The notes under the pieces were generated by a model that had not been told where the DNA came from, searched no databases, and saw only the letters and a program-made list of their open reading frames with translations. This document shows, one piece after another, positions 10,285 to 20,347 of a DNA stretch of 45,142 nt. Made by a program: the position numbers and the translations under genes. Source of the stretch: Sphingomonadales bacterium BRH_c3 (GTDB lineage: Bacteria > Pseudomonadota > Alphaproteobacteria > Sphingomonadales > Sphingomonadaceae); contig LOET01000023.1 of NCBI GenBank assembly GCA_001515985.1, positions 1-45,142 of the forward strand, in the 5' to 3' direction. Numbering within the stretch: position 1 is the first letter of the stretch; each line of letters begins with the position of its first letter.

Positions 10285-11433
10285 GTGAACAATAGCTCCA
10301 CTCCCCCTTCCTTTGCGGCCATCGTGGTCGCGGCCGGCAAAGGCCTGCGCGCGGGTGGCGATTTGCCCAAGCAGTTTGCCAGGTGGCGCGGCAAGCCCTT
10401 GTTGCGCCACTCGGTAGAGGCAATGCTGGATAGTGGGGCCAGCGAAGTGGTAGTCGTGATCGCCGACGACGCCGAGGAACTCGCCCGGCTCGCTCTGGCC
10501 GGGCTCGATAGCTGCCGCCTCGTCACCGGCGGCGCCACACGCCAGGAATCGGTGCGTAGCGGGCTAGAGGCGCTCGCCTCTCAAACTCCGGAGCGGGTGC
10601 TCATCCATGATGCCGCGCGTCCCGGCCTTTCCCGCACCGTGATCGATCGCCTGCTCGCTGCGCTTGGCCAGCATGCCGGGGCGATCCCGGTTCTGCCGGT
10701 AGTCGACAGCCTGGCGATTGCAGCTGGCAATATGATGAGCGGTGCGGCCGCGCGCGAGCAATTGCGGCGCGTGCAGACCCCGCAGGCATTCAGATTTGAC
10801 GCCATCCTGGCCGCGCATCGCGCGTGGCAGGGCGAACCTAACGCTGGGGATGATGCACAGGTGCTGATCGCAGCGGGCGGCAATGTCGCACTTGTCGAAG
10901 GCGACGAACTGCTTAGGAAAGTAACCTTTGCGGAGGACTTGATGGCTGCACTTCCCCCAATGCGGATTGGTCAGGGATACGATGTCCACCGGCTCGTTGA
11001 AGGTGAGGAACTCTGGCTCTGCGGGGTACATGTCCCGCACAGTCGCGGTCTGGCCGGGCATTCCGATGCCGATGTTGCACTTCACGCCGTTGTCGACGCC
11101 CTGCTGGGCGCGATCGGAGATGGCGACATCGGCACCCATTTTCCCCCTTCGGACCCGCAATGGGAGGGTTCGCCCTCCCCCCTGTTTGTCGAACATGCGG
11201 TGACTCTGGTCAATGCCGCCGGGTACCGGATTTCCAACCTTGATGTGACGCTCATCTGCGAGGAACCGCGAATTGGCCCGTATCGGGATGCGATGCGCGA
11301 GAAACTGGCCGCGCTCTTGTGCGTTGATCTGACACAGGTCAGCGTCAAGGCGACGACAACCGAGCGGCTTGGCTTTACTGGTCGCGGAGAAGGAATTGCG
11401 GCACAGGCAGTGGCCTGCCTTGAGCGTTACTAG
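10285..11433 (+). CDS. ispDF: bifunctional IspD/IspF (MEP cytidylyltransferase / MECDP synthase)
   Basis: Isp[22 protein letters not shown]. Isp[56 protein letters not shown]. Confidence 0.96.
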   Translation: MNNSSTPPSFAAIVVAAGKGLRAGGDLPKQFARWRGKPLLRHSVEAMLDSGASEVVVVIADDAEELARLALAGLDSCRLVTGGATRQESVRSGLEALASQTPERVLIHDAARPGLSRTVIDRLLAALGQHAGAIPVLPVVDSLAIAAGNMMSGAAAREQLRRVQTPQAFRFDAILAAHRAWQGEPNAGDDAQVLIAAGGNVALVEGDELLRKVTFAEDLMAALPPMRIGQGYDVHRLVEGEELWLCGVHVPHSRGLAGHSDADVALHAVVDALLGAIGDGDIGTHFPPSDPQWEGSPSPLFVEHAVTLVNAAGYRISNLDVTLICEEPRIGPYRDAMREKLAALLCVDLTQVSVKATTTERLGFTGRGEGIAAQAVACLERY

Positions 11434-11446
11434 GAGGCATAGAGGC

Positions 11447-11953
11447 ATGATAGACACAGGTAAGCTGTTGCCCGCCGACATTGAGGAGCTGGCCCGCAAG
11501 GTGGTTGACCAAAACGCTGCGGCTGGGCGCAAGATCGTACTCGCCGAAAGCTGCACTGGCGGCCTAGTGGCGGCAGCCTTGACCGAAGTGCCTGGTTCGT
11601 CCGCTGTGCTCGATCGCGGCTTCGTAACCTATTCCAACGAGGCCAAGATGGAGAGCCTTGGTGTCCCGCTCGACATTATCGAGACATTCGGCGCAGTGTC
11701 GATTGCGTGCGTTTGGGCCATGGCCAAGGGCGCGCTAGAGCGCAGCAATGCCGATGTGGCGGTAGCTATCAGCGGGGTGGCCGGGCCCGACGGCGGAACC
11801 AAGCTTAAGCCGGTCGGCACGGTTGTCTTTGCCCGGGCAACCCGTAATGGCGACGACAAGCCCGAAGGCGAACTCAAGCTGTTCAACGACCTCGACCGCG
11901 CTGGTGTTCGCCATCAGGCGACGCTGTGCGCACTCGAGTTGCTGCTTCCGTAG
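11447..11953 (+). CDS. stand-alone CinA C-terminal domain protein (nicotinamide-nucleotide amidase-like)
   Basis: LAESCTGGLVAAALTEVPGSSAVLDRGFVTYSNEAK, GVAGPDGGTKLKPVGTV. Confidence 0.93.
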   Translation: MIDTGKLLPADIEELARKVVDQNAAAGRKIVLAESCTGGLVAAALTEVPGSSAVLDRGFVTYSNEAKMESLGVPLDIIETFGAVSIACVWAMAKGALERSNADVAVAISGVAGPDGGTKLKPVGTVVFARATRNGDDKPEGELKLFNDLDRAGVRHQATLCALELLLP

Positions 11954-12375
11954 ACCTCGTCGGCGCGCGCTTCGAACGCAGCTACCATCTTGTGGAAAGC
12001 GCGGTCAAAATACTGTCCGGCGAGCCGTTCGAACACCCGGCTTTTAAACGTGAATTCGACGGAGAAATCTATTTCGCAACCGCCATCGGGGCGTGCACGG
12101 AATTTCCATGTGTTGTCGAGGTCTTTCAGCGGGCCATCGACGTAATGAACATCGATCATATGCGGGCGATCCTTTTCGACCCGCGAGGTGAATTTTTCGC
12201 GCAGTGATTTAAAGCCGACCACCATGTCGGCAATCATTTCGGTTTCAGTGTTGGAGCGAACGCGCGTGGCAATCACCCAAGGCAGGAATTCGGCATAGCG
12301 ACCTACATCAGCCACCAGATCGAACATCTGCTCGGCGCTATATGGCAATCGCCTGGTCTCACGGACACCTGGCAT
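11914..12375 (-). CDS. START-domain RatA/COQ10-type polyketide cyclase (ubiquinone-binding)
   Basis: RRLPYSAEQMFDLVADVGRYAEFLPWV motif; abuts lipA. Confidence 0.93.
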   Translation of the reverse strand: MPGVRETRRLPYSAEQMFDLVADVGRYAEFLPWVIATRVRSNTETEMIADMVVGFKSLREKFTSRVEKDRPHMIDVHYVDGPLKDLDNTWKFRARPDGGCEIDFSVEFTFKSRVFERLAGQYFDRAFHKMVAAFEARADEVYGSSNSSAHSVA

Positions 12376-13340
12376 CAGGCCTGCTGGCGAACTTGTGCCT
12401 TGGCCAGCTTCTCGGCGCGGGCGGCCTTCATCTGCGCAAAGTCGTCGCCAGCGTGATAGCTCGAGCGCGTCAGCGGACTTGCAGCGACCTGCAGGAAACC
12501 CTTGGCGCGAGCGATCGAGCCAAAGGCCTTGAATGCATCAGGCGTCACAAACTCCTCAACCGTCGCATGCTTCGGTGTCGGCTGGAGATATTGCCCCATG
12601 GTGATGAAATCCACCTCGGCGCTGCGCATGTCGTCCATCACCTGATGCACTTCAAGCCGCTGCTCGCCCAGGCCCAGCATGATACCAGATTTGGTGAAGA
12701 TCATCGGATCGTGGCGCTTCACCTCTTCCAGCAGGCGCAGCGAGGCATAGTAGCGAGCACCGGGCCGGATGGTCGGATACAGCCTTGGAACAGTTTCGAG
12801 GTTGTGATTGTAAACGTCTGGGCCGGCTTCGCAAATGGCCTCCACAGCAGCGCGCATCTTGCCGCGGAAATCGGGCGTGAGGATCTCGATCGTTGTACCG
12901 GGCGTCTCGCGCCGCAGTGCCTTGATCACTTTCACAAACTGCCCTGCCCCGCCATCGGGCAAATCGTCGCGGTCGACGCTGGTGATGACGATATGCTCCA
13001 GCCCCATCCTGGCTGCGGCAATCGCAGTATTCTCTGGCTCCATCGGATCTACCATGCGCGGCATACCGGTCTTGACGTTGCAAAAGGCGCAGGCCCGCGT
13101 GCAGACATCGCCCAGGATCATCACCGTTGCATGCTTCTTGGTCCAGCATTCACCAATATTGGGGCAGGCCGCCTCTTCGCACACCGTGTTGAGGTTGAGT
13201 TCACGCATTAACTTGCGTGTCTCATTATAACCCTCACTGACGGGAGCCCTCACCCGGATCCAGTCGGGCTTGCGTTGCCGCGCGGGACGCGGAGTCTCGC
13301 TGCCCGACAATTTGGTCGAGAGATCATTCATGGCGCCCAT
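12375..13340 (-). CDS. lipA: lipoyl synthase
   Basis: [12 protein letters not shown] and [10 protein letters not shown] radical SAM motifs. Confidence 0.97.
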   Translation of the reverse strand: MGAMNDLSTKLSGSETPRPARQRKPDWIRVRAPVSEGYNETRKLMRELNLNTVCEEAACPNIGECWTKKHATVMILGDVCTRACAFCNVKTGMPRMVDPMEPENTAIAAARMGLEHIVITSVDRDDLPDGGAGQFVKVIKALRRETPGTTIEILTPDFRGKMRAAVEAICEAGPDVYNHNLETVPRLYPTIRPGARYYASLRLLEEVKRHDPMIFTKSGIMLGLGEQRLEVHQVMDDMRSAEVDFITMGQYLQPTPKHATVEEFVTPDAFKAFGSIARAKGFLQVAASPLTRSSYHAGDDFAQMKAARAEKLAKAQVRQQA

Positions 13341-13426
13341 CTAGGCTTGTCGCTCGCAGCCCGCAACCGTTCAAACATCAAATTTGGGCCTTGCCCATTC
13401 CATCATTTGATTGCAGCAATAATGGT

Positions 13427-14065
13427 ATGAAAAGCTTTGCCGAAATGATTGAAGGTTATCGTCGCTTCCGGGGCGGCGATTGGCGTAGACAGCACGGGCG
13501 CTGGGAGCAGCTGAAGGAAGGGCAGAGCCCCCAGGTCATGGTTATCGCGTGCTCTGACAGCCGGGTTGACCCGACCCAGATATTCGACGTTGATCCCGGT
13601 GAAATTTTCGTGGTTCGTAATGTGGCTGCGCTTGTACCGCCATTCGAAACTACTCCAGGACGGCACGGTGTATCGGCCGCGCTTGAGTTTGCGGTGCAAT
13701 TCCTCAAGATTCGTGAATTGGTGGTTTTGGGCCACGGCATGTGCGGCGGCTGCCAGGCTGCTCTGACACAGGGCATGCATGGTCGCGAGGTGGGCGATGG
13801 CGGCTTCGTTGCACGCTGGATTGACATGCTCGATTCGGTACGAGAACCGATCGCCGCCAATTTGGGCACAACGGGCCGGGCAGCTGAGCTTGCCATGGAG
13901 CAGGCTGCAGTGAAGGTCAGCCTGGCAAATCTGCGGACTTTCCCATATGTGAGCGAGAAGGAAGCAAATGGCACACTCAAGCTGCACGGTGCCTATTTCG
14001 CGATCTCGGATGGAATATTGCACATCCTCAACGAGGCCGATGGCAAGTTCCACCCGACCGAATAA
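13427..14065 (+). CDS. beta-class carbonic anhydrase
   Basis: VIACSDSRVDP and VLGHGMCGGCQAAL zinc-ligand motifs. Confidence 0.95.
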   Translation: MKSFAEMIEGYRRFRGGDWRRQHGRWEQLKEGQSPQVMVIACSDSRVDPTQIFDVDPGEIFVVRNVAALVPPFETTPGRHGVSAALEFAVQFLKIRELVVLGHGMCGGCQAALTQGMHGREVGDGGFVARWIDMLDSVREPIAANLGTTGRAAELAMEQAAVKVSLANLRTFPYVSEKEANGTLKLHGAYFAISDGILHILNEADGKFHPTE

Positions 14066-14105
14066 TTGCTTGCCCGGGCGTGTCGTTAACTCCAAGTAAT
14101 GCGAC

Positions 14106-14819
14106 ATGTCCGAAATTAACGCCAAGAACATCGCCCTGTTGATTGATGCCGACAATGTCGATCCGGGCGGAATTAATGCCGTGCTTACCGTCCTGGCTGA
14201 GCTGGGGCAGGTGAACATCCGCCGCGCCTATGGCAACTGGGCCAAGGATGCGCTCAAGCGCTGGGCCGATATTACCAATCGCTTTGGCATTCGCCCGCAC
14301 CAGCAATTCGATCTTACTCGCGGCAAGAACGCCACTGACATGGCGATGACGATCGACGCGGTCGACCTGCTTTACCAGGGCAAGGTCCACGGCTTCGGGA
14401 TCATGAGCAGCGACAGCGATTTTACCCCGCTGATTACTCGGCTTCGGCAAGATGGTTTGCCGGTTTATTGTTTTGGCGATGCCAAGACGCCGGAAGCACT
14501 GCGCACCGCGTGCACGCGTTTCATCGACATTGGCAAACTGATCAAGGGCGAAGGAACCGGTGGCGCGGCTGCAGGAACCGGCGAGAACGCGGTAGATGAG
14601 GAACTGATCGAGCTTCTTGGCGGGGCCTGGAAGGCCTCGAACCGCGACGATGAAGGCTTCGCCAAACTGCAGGAAGTTGGCCAGATCGCCGGCAACCGAT
14701 CCAGCTTCGATGTCCGCAACTATGGCTTTCGCCGGCTATCAGAGTTGATCCGCTCGCTTGATCGTTTCGAAATGAAGCGCGGCTCGGATGGCCAGGTCTA
14801 CGTCAAGCGCTTGCGTTGA
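14106..14819 (+). CDS. NYN (PIN-like) domain protein with C-terminal LOTUS/OST-HTH-like domain
   Basis: NIALLIDADNVDPGGINAVL, YGNW, GKNATDMAMTIDAVDLL, GIMSSDSDFTPLITRLRQDG; C-terminal DEELIELLGGAWKASNRDDEGFAKLQEVGQIAGNRSSFDVRNYGFRRLSELIRSLDRFEM resembles LOTUS. Confidence 0.9.
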   Translation: MSEINAKNIALLIDADNVDPGGINAVLTVLAELGQVNIRRAYGNWAKDALKRWADITNRFGIRPHQQFDLTRGKNATDMAMTIDAVDLLYQGKVHGFGIMSSDSDFTPLITRLRQDGLPVYCFGDAKTPEALRTACTRFIDIGKLIKGEGTGGAAAGTGENAVDEELIELLGGAWKASNRDDEGFAKLQEVGQIAGNRSSFDVRNYGFRRLSELIRSLDRFEMKRGSDGQVYVKRLR

Positions 14820-14831
14820 AGAATTGACCGC

Positions 14832-14865
14832 AAAAAGCGCGGCCCCCGCCGAAGGGACCGCGCTT
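14832..14865 (-). terminator. Rho-independent terminator-like hairpin downstream of the 14889..16259 gene
   Basis: On the minus strand AAGCGCGGTCCCTTCGGCGGGGGCCGCGCTTTTTG: 8-bp outer stem followed by a short T tract. Confidence 0.65.
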
Positions 14866-14888
14866 GATCCGGCAATCAGCCTTCGAAG

Positions 14889-16259
14889 TCAGGCAGGACT
14901 GTCAACTGCGGTAGCAGCCGCCGGTTCTGCCGGTGCTGCAGGCGCAGCATTATCGCGTTGATCCACATAGGCGGTCCATAGTTTCGCAATCGGAACCCGT
15001 GGGCCCGTAACCTTGGCGAAGTTTGCGCGAGCTTCATCGAATTTGCCCTGCTCAGCCTGGGCGATGCCAAGCCTGGTAAGCACCATATTCGTATCAACGC
15101 CGGGTATCCCAAGCGCCTTGGTGTAGAAGGTTTCAGCCTTGGCATGTTGATCATAGCTCAGGAAGGCATCACCCGCCGCTACGACCGTGCGCAATCCCGC
15201 GCCAGCGGCATTGGCATCGCGTTCCAGTGCCGGCAGTTCGGCCTGGTCAGCAGCTATGCGAGAGTCGGCGGTTTTCAGCGAATCCGAGAGATAGATATCG
15301 TCACGGCTAACCCGACCGGAGGTGTAGCCGAACTCGATCACCCGCTTCACTTCCTTGGGCAGCCGACGCGGATCGGCAGCTTCGACGTAAGCGATGAATT
15401 CCTGTTTGTTCTGGAGCCCATCGACACGCCGTGACAGGCGCAGCAGATCAAGCATCGCAGAAGAATCGAACTCGTTGAGGTTGCGGGCGATGTTGATCGC
15501 GTCGCGCCAATTGGTGGGCGAAGGATAATCCTTAACCCAGCCCGCAGCGAAGTCATAGACCTGCGGCACAACCTCGTTGTTGTAGCCCACGCTCAAGCCG
15601 CGGCGATACCACGCTTCATCGATCTGCTGGCCTTCCGCCTTGGCTTCGCTGATTGCTCTCGAGAGATAGTCGAGACCTTCCGCAAAACGTTCTTCGGTAA
15701 TGAAGCTTTCCGCCATTGCGATCTGCATGATCGGCTTGGATACGTTGTCGGCTGTGAAACCACCATCGATCGCTCGCTGTAGATAGGTACGCGAATCTGA
15801 ATGCTGCCCCAGAGCGTTGGCAAGTTGGTAGGAAATGAAGTTGTAACGCCCGACATTCTCGCCTTCCACTTTCCCGCTTGAAAGCATCAACTTCATTCCT
15901 TCGAGCTGCGCAGCCCGGTCACCGGTCTTTGCACCAGCGTTGTAAATCAGTCCGCCGGCCACGATCTTTTCATCTGGCGAAACCGACAAGGCAATCAGAT
16001 TGCCAAACTGTGGGCTGATCGATGCAATATCGCCGCCTTCTGCGTTGACGACTTCCTGCATAGGCTGGAACATTTCGATGAACTCCTTCGAATATTCCGG
16101 CTTGTTTTCTTTTTTGCGATCCTTCTTTTCGCGCTGAGCCTGTGCAGGCTCTGCAACCACGCCGCTCAGCATCGCAGTGCCAGTCGCCAGCGCGATCGCC
16201 ATAGCGAAATGCGAGCCGGCTTTCCTGCGGGTACGCGAATTGGAAATGAGAAAACGCAT
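14889..16259 (-). CDS. exported TPR-like protein of unknown function
   Basis: Signal peptide-like N-terminus (MRFLISNSRTRRKAGSHFAMAIALATGTAMLSGVVAEPAQAQ) and helical repeats near the C-terminus (AKAETFYTKALGI, GIAQAEQGKFDEARANFAKV). AGGAGG upstream of the ATG at 16259. Confidence 0.8.
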   Translation of the reverse strand: MRFLISNSRTRRKAGSHFAMAIALATGTAMLSGVVAEPAQAQREKKDRKKENKPEYSKEFIEMFQPMQEVVNAEGGDIASISPQFGNLIALSVSPDEKIVAGGLIYNAGAKTGDRAAQLEGMKLMLSSGKVEGENVGRYNFISYQLANALGQHSDSRTYLQRAIDGGFTADNVSKPIMQIAMAESFITEERFAEGLDYLSRAISEAKAEGQQIDEAWYRRGLSVGYNNEVVPQVYDFAAGWVKDYPSPTNWRDAINIARNLNEFDSSAMLDLLRLSRRVDGLQNKQEFIAYVEAADPRRLPKEVKRVIEFGYTSGRVSRDDIYLSDSLKTADSRIAADQAELPALERDANAAGAGLRTVVAAGDAFLSYDQHAKAETFYTKALGIPGVDTNMVLTRLGIAQAEQGKFDEARANFAKVTGPRVPIAKLWTAYVDQRDNAAPAAPAEPAAATAVDSPA

Positions 16260-16562
16260 TGTGATGCCTCCTGAAACCAAAGATACAACGCCTCGATCAG
16301 GCGTCTGGATTATTACATGCGGGCGGTGCCATGGCCTGCCTTTGCCGAATTTGCAATTCTCCCTATGTCAAATGTGCTGAACGCGCTTTGAATGGAACTC
16401 GCAGCAAACTCGCGCCAGCTTAAGTGCCAGAAGGGCCCCTATGTGTGGAAAAAACACCCTGTGCCCGGTTTTTGAGCCGGGCAAGCGGTGGCGAAAGCAC
16501 CTGCCTGCGCCTACATAAAGGACCAGACTTTAGCCCGCACTCAGCGCTAGATCGGACCCATC

Positions 16563-19403
16563 TTGACCGACGATACCGAAACCCTTCCGCCGCCTCACCC
16601 ACTGGGTGAATTCGAACGCATCGACATCGTCGATGAGATGAAGGCGAGCTATCTCGATTACGCGATGAGCGTAATCGTGAGCCGCGCGCTGCCTGACGTG
16701 CGCGACGGGTTGAAGCCGGTGCATCGCCGGATCCTGTTCGCCAGCCAGGAAGGTGGCTTTGTTGCGGGCCGTCCCTATCGCAAGAGCGCCAAGATCGTGG
16801 GTGACGTGATGGGTAACTATCACCCCCACGGCGACAGTGCGATCTATGACGCGCTGGCGCGCATGACGCAGCCTTGGTCGATGCGCGTCCCACTGGTCGA
16901 TGGCCAGGGGAACTTCGGTTCGATGGATCCCGATCCCCCGGCCTCGATGCGCTACACCGAAGCGCGCCTTGCCAGAGTCGCCAATAGCCTGCTTGACGAT
17001 CTCGACAAGGATACGGTCGATTTCGCCGATAACTATGATGGTTCGCGCCGTGAGCCTACGGTCCTGCCGGCGCGCTTCCCCAATCTGCTCGTCAATGGTG
17101 CAGGTGGGATCGCGGTGGGCATGGCTACCAATATTCCGCCCCACAATCTGGGCGAAGTGATCGCCGGCTGCCTGGCGTTCATTGATAACCCTGCAATCAC
17201 GACTGAGGAACTGATCGAATATATCCCGGGGCCAGACTTCCCGACCGCCCCCCTGATACTGGGACAATCGGGCGCGCGGGCCGCCTATACCACCGGGCGC
17301 GGATCGGTGCTTATGCGCGCGCGGCACGAGATCGAAGCGACGCGGGGCGCAAAAAGCGAAGGCCGTCAGTCGATCATCTTCACTTCGATTCCCTTCCAGG
17401 TCGGCAAATCGGGGCTGGTGGAGAAGATCGCCGAGGCGGCCAAGGACAAGCGGATCGAAGGCATTTCCGACATTCGCGACGAAAGTTCGCGTGAGGGCGT
17501 GCGGGTGGTGATCGATCTGAAGCGTGATGCGTCACCCGAAGTCGTGCTCAACCAGATATGGCGATACACGCCAGCTCAGGCGAGTTTCCCGGCCAATATG
17601 CTGGCGATCAAGGGGGGGCGCCCCGAAGTGCTCACCCTGCGTGACATCATCCAGGCCTTCATCCAGTTCCGCGAACAGGTCATCACCCGGCGCACCAAGT
17701 TCGAACTCAACAAGGCTCGCGACCGTGCGCATATATTGCTGGGCCTGGTGGTTGCGGTTTCGAACCTTGACGAAGTGGTCGCAATAATCCGTGGTTCGTC
17801 CAATCCCGCCGAAGCACGGGCAAAATTGCTCACCCGTGACTGGCCGATTGGCAATATCGCCCAATATATCCGCCTGATTGAAGCGATTGACCCTGATGCC
17901 GATCAAGAGGGGGGCACATATCGCCTCAGTGAGCGGCAAGTAAAGGCCATCCTCGATCTGCGCCTGCATCGCCTTACTGGGCTTGGCCGCGATGAGATTG
18001 GCGGTGAGCTGAAAGAGCTTTCCCTGGCGATCGAGGAATTCCTCTCGATTCTGGCGGACCGCGCCAAGCTGTACGGCTTGATGCGCGAAGAGCTAGAGGA
18101 AATCCGCGCCACCTATGCGACGCCGCGCGTATCCGAAATCGCTCCCGCATGGGATGGGCTCGAAGACGAGGACCTGATTGAGCGCGACGAGATGGTCGTC
18201 ACCGTCACCCATGATGGCTACATCAAGCGCACCCCGCTCTCCACTTTCCGCGCGCAGCGCCGCGGGGGTAAGGGCCGCGCAGGCATGTCCACCAAGGACG
18301 AAGATGCCGTGCGGGAGATGTTTGTTACCAGCACGCACAATCCCGTGCTGTTCTTCTCGACATCGGGCAAGGTCTATCGGCTTAAAGTCTGGAAACTGCC
18401 CGAAGGCGGACCCAATACGCGCGGTCGGCCGATCGTGAACATGCTTCCTGCCCTGGAAGATGGCGAGACTATCCGCACCGTATTGCCGCTGCCGGAAGAC
18501 GAAGCAAGCTGGGGTGCGCTTTCGGTGGTATTCGCCACTGCCAAAGGCAACGTCAGGCGCAACAGCATGGACGCCTTCACCAACATTCCATCGAACGGCA
18601 AATATGCCATGAAGTTCGACGATGCCAGCGATGACAAGCTGATCGGAGTGGCCTTGCTAGAGGCCACCGATGATGTGCTGCTCGCCACGCGCCAGGGCAA
18701 GGCGATCCGCTTTGCGGGTGATGATGTCCGCGAGTTCACCTCGCGCACGTCAACCGGCGTTCGGGGCATGAAATTGAAGGCCGATGACGAAGTTGTTTCG
18801 CTTTCGATCCTCCACCGTGTCGGCACCGACGCAGACGAACGCGAGCAATATGTGAAATTCGCGCCGTGGAAGGCCGAGAAAGAAGGCGAGCCCGAACTCG
18901 ATCCCGCGCGCTTTGCGGAGCTCGTCGAGAATGAGCAATTCATCCTTACTGTCTGCGCCAATGGCTATGGCAAGGTTTCGTCCGCCTATGAATATCGCCG
19001 CATCGGGCGCGGTGGCCAAGGCATCGTCAACATTGACAATATCAAGCGCAACGGCCCGGTGGTGGCGAGCTTCCCGGTTCGCCACGGCCAACAACTGATG
19101 CTGGTAACCGACCAGGCCAAGCTGATCCGCCTGCCGCTTGGCCTGCGCCATCTCACCGATGACGAAGATGCTGCCGAAAAGGCATTCCGCGTGATCGGAC
19201 GAAGCTCCGCAGGCGTGCGGCTGTTCAACGTGTCAGAAGACGAAACCATTGTCAGCGCAGTGCTGATCGATGAAACCGAGGCGCCCGAAAACGAAGCGGA
19301 AGAAGCCGTGGTCGAGGAAATGGCTGGGCGCGGGAGCGAAGAGACCACGCCTTACACGCCGCCGCAATCCGACCGGGACATTGAAGGCGAGCCAGGCGGA
19401 TGA
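16563..19403 (+). CDS. parC: DNA topoisomerase IV subunit A
   Basis: YLDYAMSVIVSRALPDVRDGLKPVHRRIL, YHPHGDSAIYDALARM; gyrase A-type beta-propeller repeats. Confidence 0.95.
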   Translation: MTDDTETLPPPHPLGEFERIDIVDEMKASYLDYAMSVIVSRALPDVRDGLKPVHRRILFASQEGGFVAGRPYRKSAKIVGDVMGNYHPHGDSAIYDALARMTQPWSMRVPLVDGQGNFGSMDPDPPASMRYTEARLARVANSLLDDLDKDTVDFADNYDGSRREPTVLPARFPNLLVNGAGGIAVGMATNIPPHNLGEVIAGCLAFIDNPAITTEELIEYIPGPDFPTAPLILGQSGARAAYTTGRGSVLMRARHEIEATRGAKSEGRQSIIFTSIPFQVGKSGLVEKIAEAAKDKRIEGISDIRDESSREGVRVVIDLKRDASPEVVLNQIWRYTPAQASFPANMLAIKGGRPEVLTLRDIIQAFIQFREQVITRRTKFELNKARDRAHILLGLVVAVSNLDEVVAIIRGSSNPAEARAKLLTRDWPIGNIAQYIRLIEAIDPDADQEGGTYRLSERQVKAILDLRLHRLTGLGRDEIGGELKELSLAIEEFLSILADRAKLYGLMREELEEIRATYATPRVSEIAPAWDGLEDEDLIERDEMVVTVTHDGYIKRTPLSTFRAQRRGGKGRAGMSTKDEDAVREMFVTSTHNPVLFFSTSGKVYRLKVWKLPEGGPNTRGRPIVNMLPALEDGETIRTVLPLPEDEASWGALSVVFATAKGNVRRNSMDAFTNIPSNGKYAMKFDDASDDKLIGVALLEATDDVLLATRQGKAIRFAGDDVREFTSRTSTGVRGMKLKADDEVVSLSILHRVGTDADEREQYVKFAPWKAEKEGEPELDPARFAELVENEQFILTVCANGYGKVSSAYEYRRIGRGGQGIVNIDNIKRNGPVVASFPVRHGQQLMLVTDQAKLIRLPLGLRHLTDDEDAAEKAFRVIGRSSAGVRLFNVSEDETIVSAVLIDETEAPENEAEEAVVEEMAGRGSEETTPYTPPQSDRDIEGEPGG

Positions 19404-20242
19404 CGCTCACCGTGATTCCGTCAGGCCAGATCTGCGGCGCGCGCGTCTCTGGAATTGACCTGATGGAAGAGCTCTCGCCTGCGCTGATTGCCGAGATCCG
19501 AACAGCATGGCTTGAGCATAAAGTGCTCGCCTTTGTTGGCCAGAGCATGGACGATGACGCGCTTGAACGCTTCACAATTGCGATGGGCGGATTCGGCGAG
19601 GATCCGTTCTTCGCTCCCATCGAAGGTCGTGAACACATTGCTGCAATCCTGCGCGAGGCCGACGAGCAGACACCCCTCTTTGCCGAAAACTGGCATAGCG
19701 ACTGGAGCTTTCTTGCAGCTCCGCCGGCAGGGACCTGTTTGCTCGCTATTGAGATTCCGCCAATCGGTGGCGACACATTGTTCGCGGATCAGGTTGCGGC
19801 ATTCGCAGCACTGCCTGACCACCGCAAGGAGTATCTGCGGACGCTAATCGCGATCCATAGCGCCCAGATGGCCTATGCACCTGAAGGCGCTTATGGTGAG
19901 AAGGACCGGGGCCGTAGCATGGCGATTCGGCCAGATGAAAGCGCGCGCGCCACGCAGCTTCATCCACTGGTGCAACGCCATCCCGAAACGGGTGAGGAAG
20001 CGCTGTTTTCTACCCTAGGCTATATTATCGGAATCGAAGGCATGGCTCAGGCAGATGCCATCGGGCTTTTGTCAGAACTGGCAGAATGGCAAGGCCGGGA
20101 GGAGTTTATCTACCGCCACCGGTGGGAACCGGGCATGCTTGTTATGTGGGACAACCGCTCTGTCCTGCACAAGGCAACTGGTGGTTACGAAGGGTACCGG
20201 CGTGAGCTTCACCGAACGACCATTGCAGGTTGGACGGCCTAG
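19400..20242 (+). CDS. TauD/TfdA family Fe(II)/2-oxoglutarate-dependent dioxygenase
   Basis: ENWHSDWSFLAAPPAGTCLLAIEIPPIGGDTLFADQ (HxD), VMWDNRSVLHKATGGYEGYRRELHRTTI. Confidence 0.93.
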   Translation: MTLTVIPSGQICGARVSGIDLMEELSPALIAEIRTAWLEHKVLAFVGQSMDDDALERFTIAMGGFGEDPFFAPIEGREHIAAILREADEQTPLFAENWHSDWSFLAAPPAGTCLLAIEIPPIGGDTLFADQVAAFAALPDHRKEYLRTLIAIHSAQMAYAPEGAYGEKDRGRSMAIRPDESARATQLHPLVQRHPETGEEALFSTLGYIIGIEGMAQADAIGLLSELAEWQGREEFIYRHRWEPGMLVMWDNRSVLHKATGGYEGYRRELHRTTIAGWTA

Positions 20243-20320
20243 ATAGTTGGATACGGCAGCCTGGCGGCACATTCCATCGCTGGCCAAATCACATTAGCGT
20301 GTTAAAATTGATATTGCGGT

Positions 20321-20334
20321 CACATTATAATGTG
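20321..20334. promoter_or_regulatory. perfect 14-bp palindrome CACATTATAATGTG overlapping a putative -10 (TATAAT), candidate operator
   Basis: Reverse complement is identical to itself; contains TATAAT at 20326-20331; ends 13 nt before the ATG at 20348. Confidence 0.6.
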
Positions 20335-20347
20335 CTACAATTCGCGT

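Noticed and set aside
9296-10288. 330-aa plus-strand ORF opposite dusB
   Set aside because: Shadow ORF; dusB on the minus strand has full family motifs.
9188-10423. N-terminal extension of DusB to 10423
   Set aside because: The upstream part overlaps the ispDF start region and reads as non-family sequence; [13 protein letters not shown] at 10204 matches a DusB N-terminus.
12342-13211. 289-aa plus-strand ORF opposite lipA
   Set aside because: Shadow ORF of lipA; no recognisable motif.
16420-16893. 157-aa minus-strand ORF across the parC leader and 5' end
   Set aside because: Arg/Ser-rich, overlaps parC coding in antisense, no start context or homology recognised.
20243-20347. FMN riboswitch upstream of ribB
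   Set aside because: The interval is short, the likely TSS lies within about 10-15 nt of the ATG, and no RFN-like conserved segments (e.g. GGGGCAGGGTGAAATTCCC-type) are visible.
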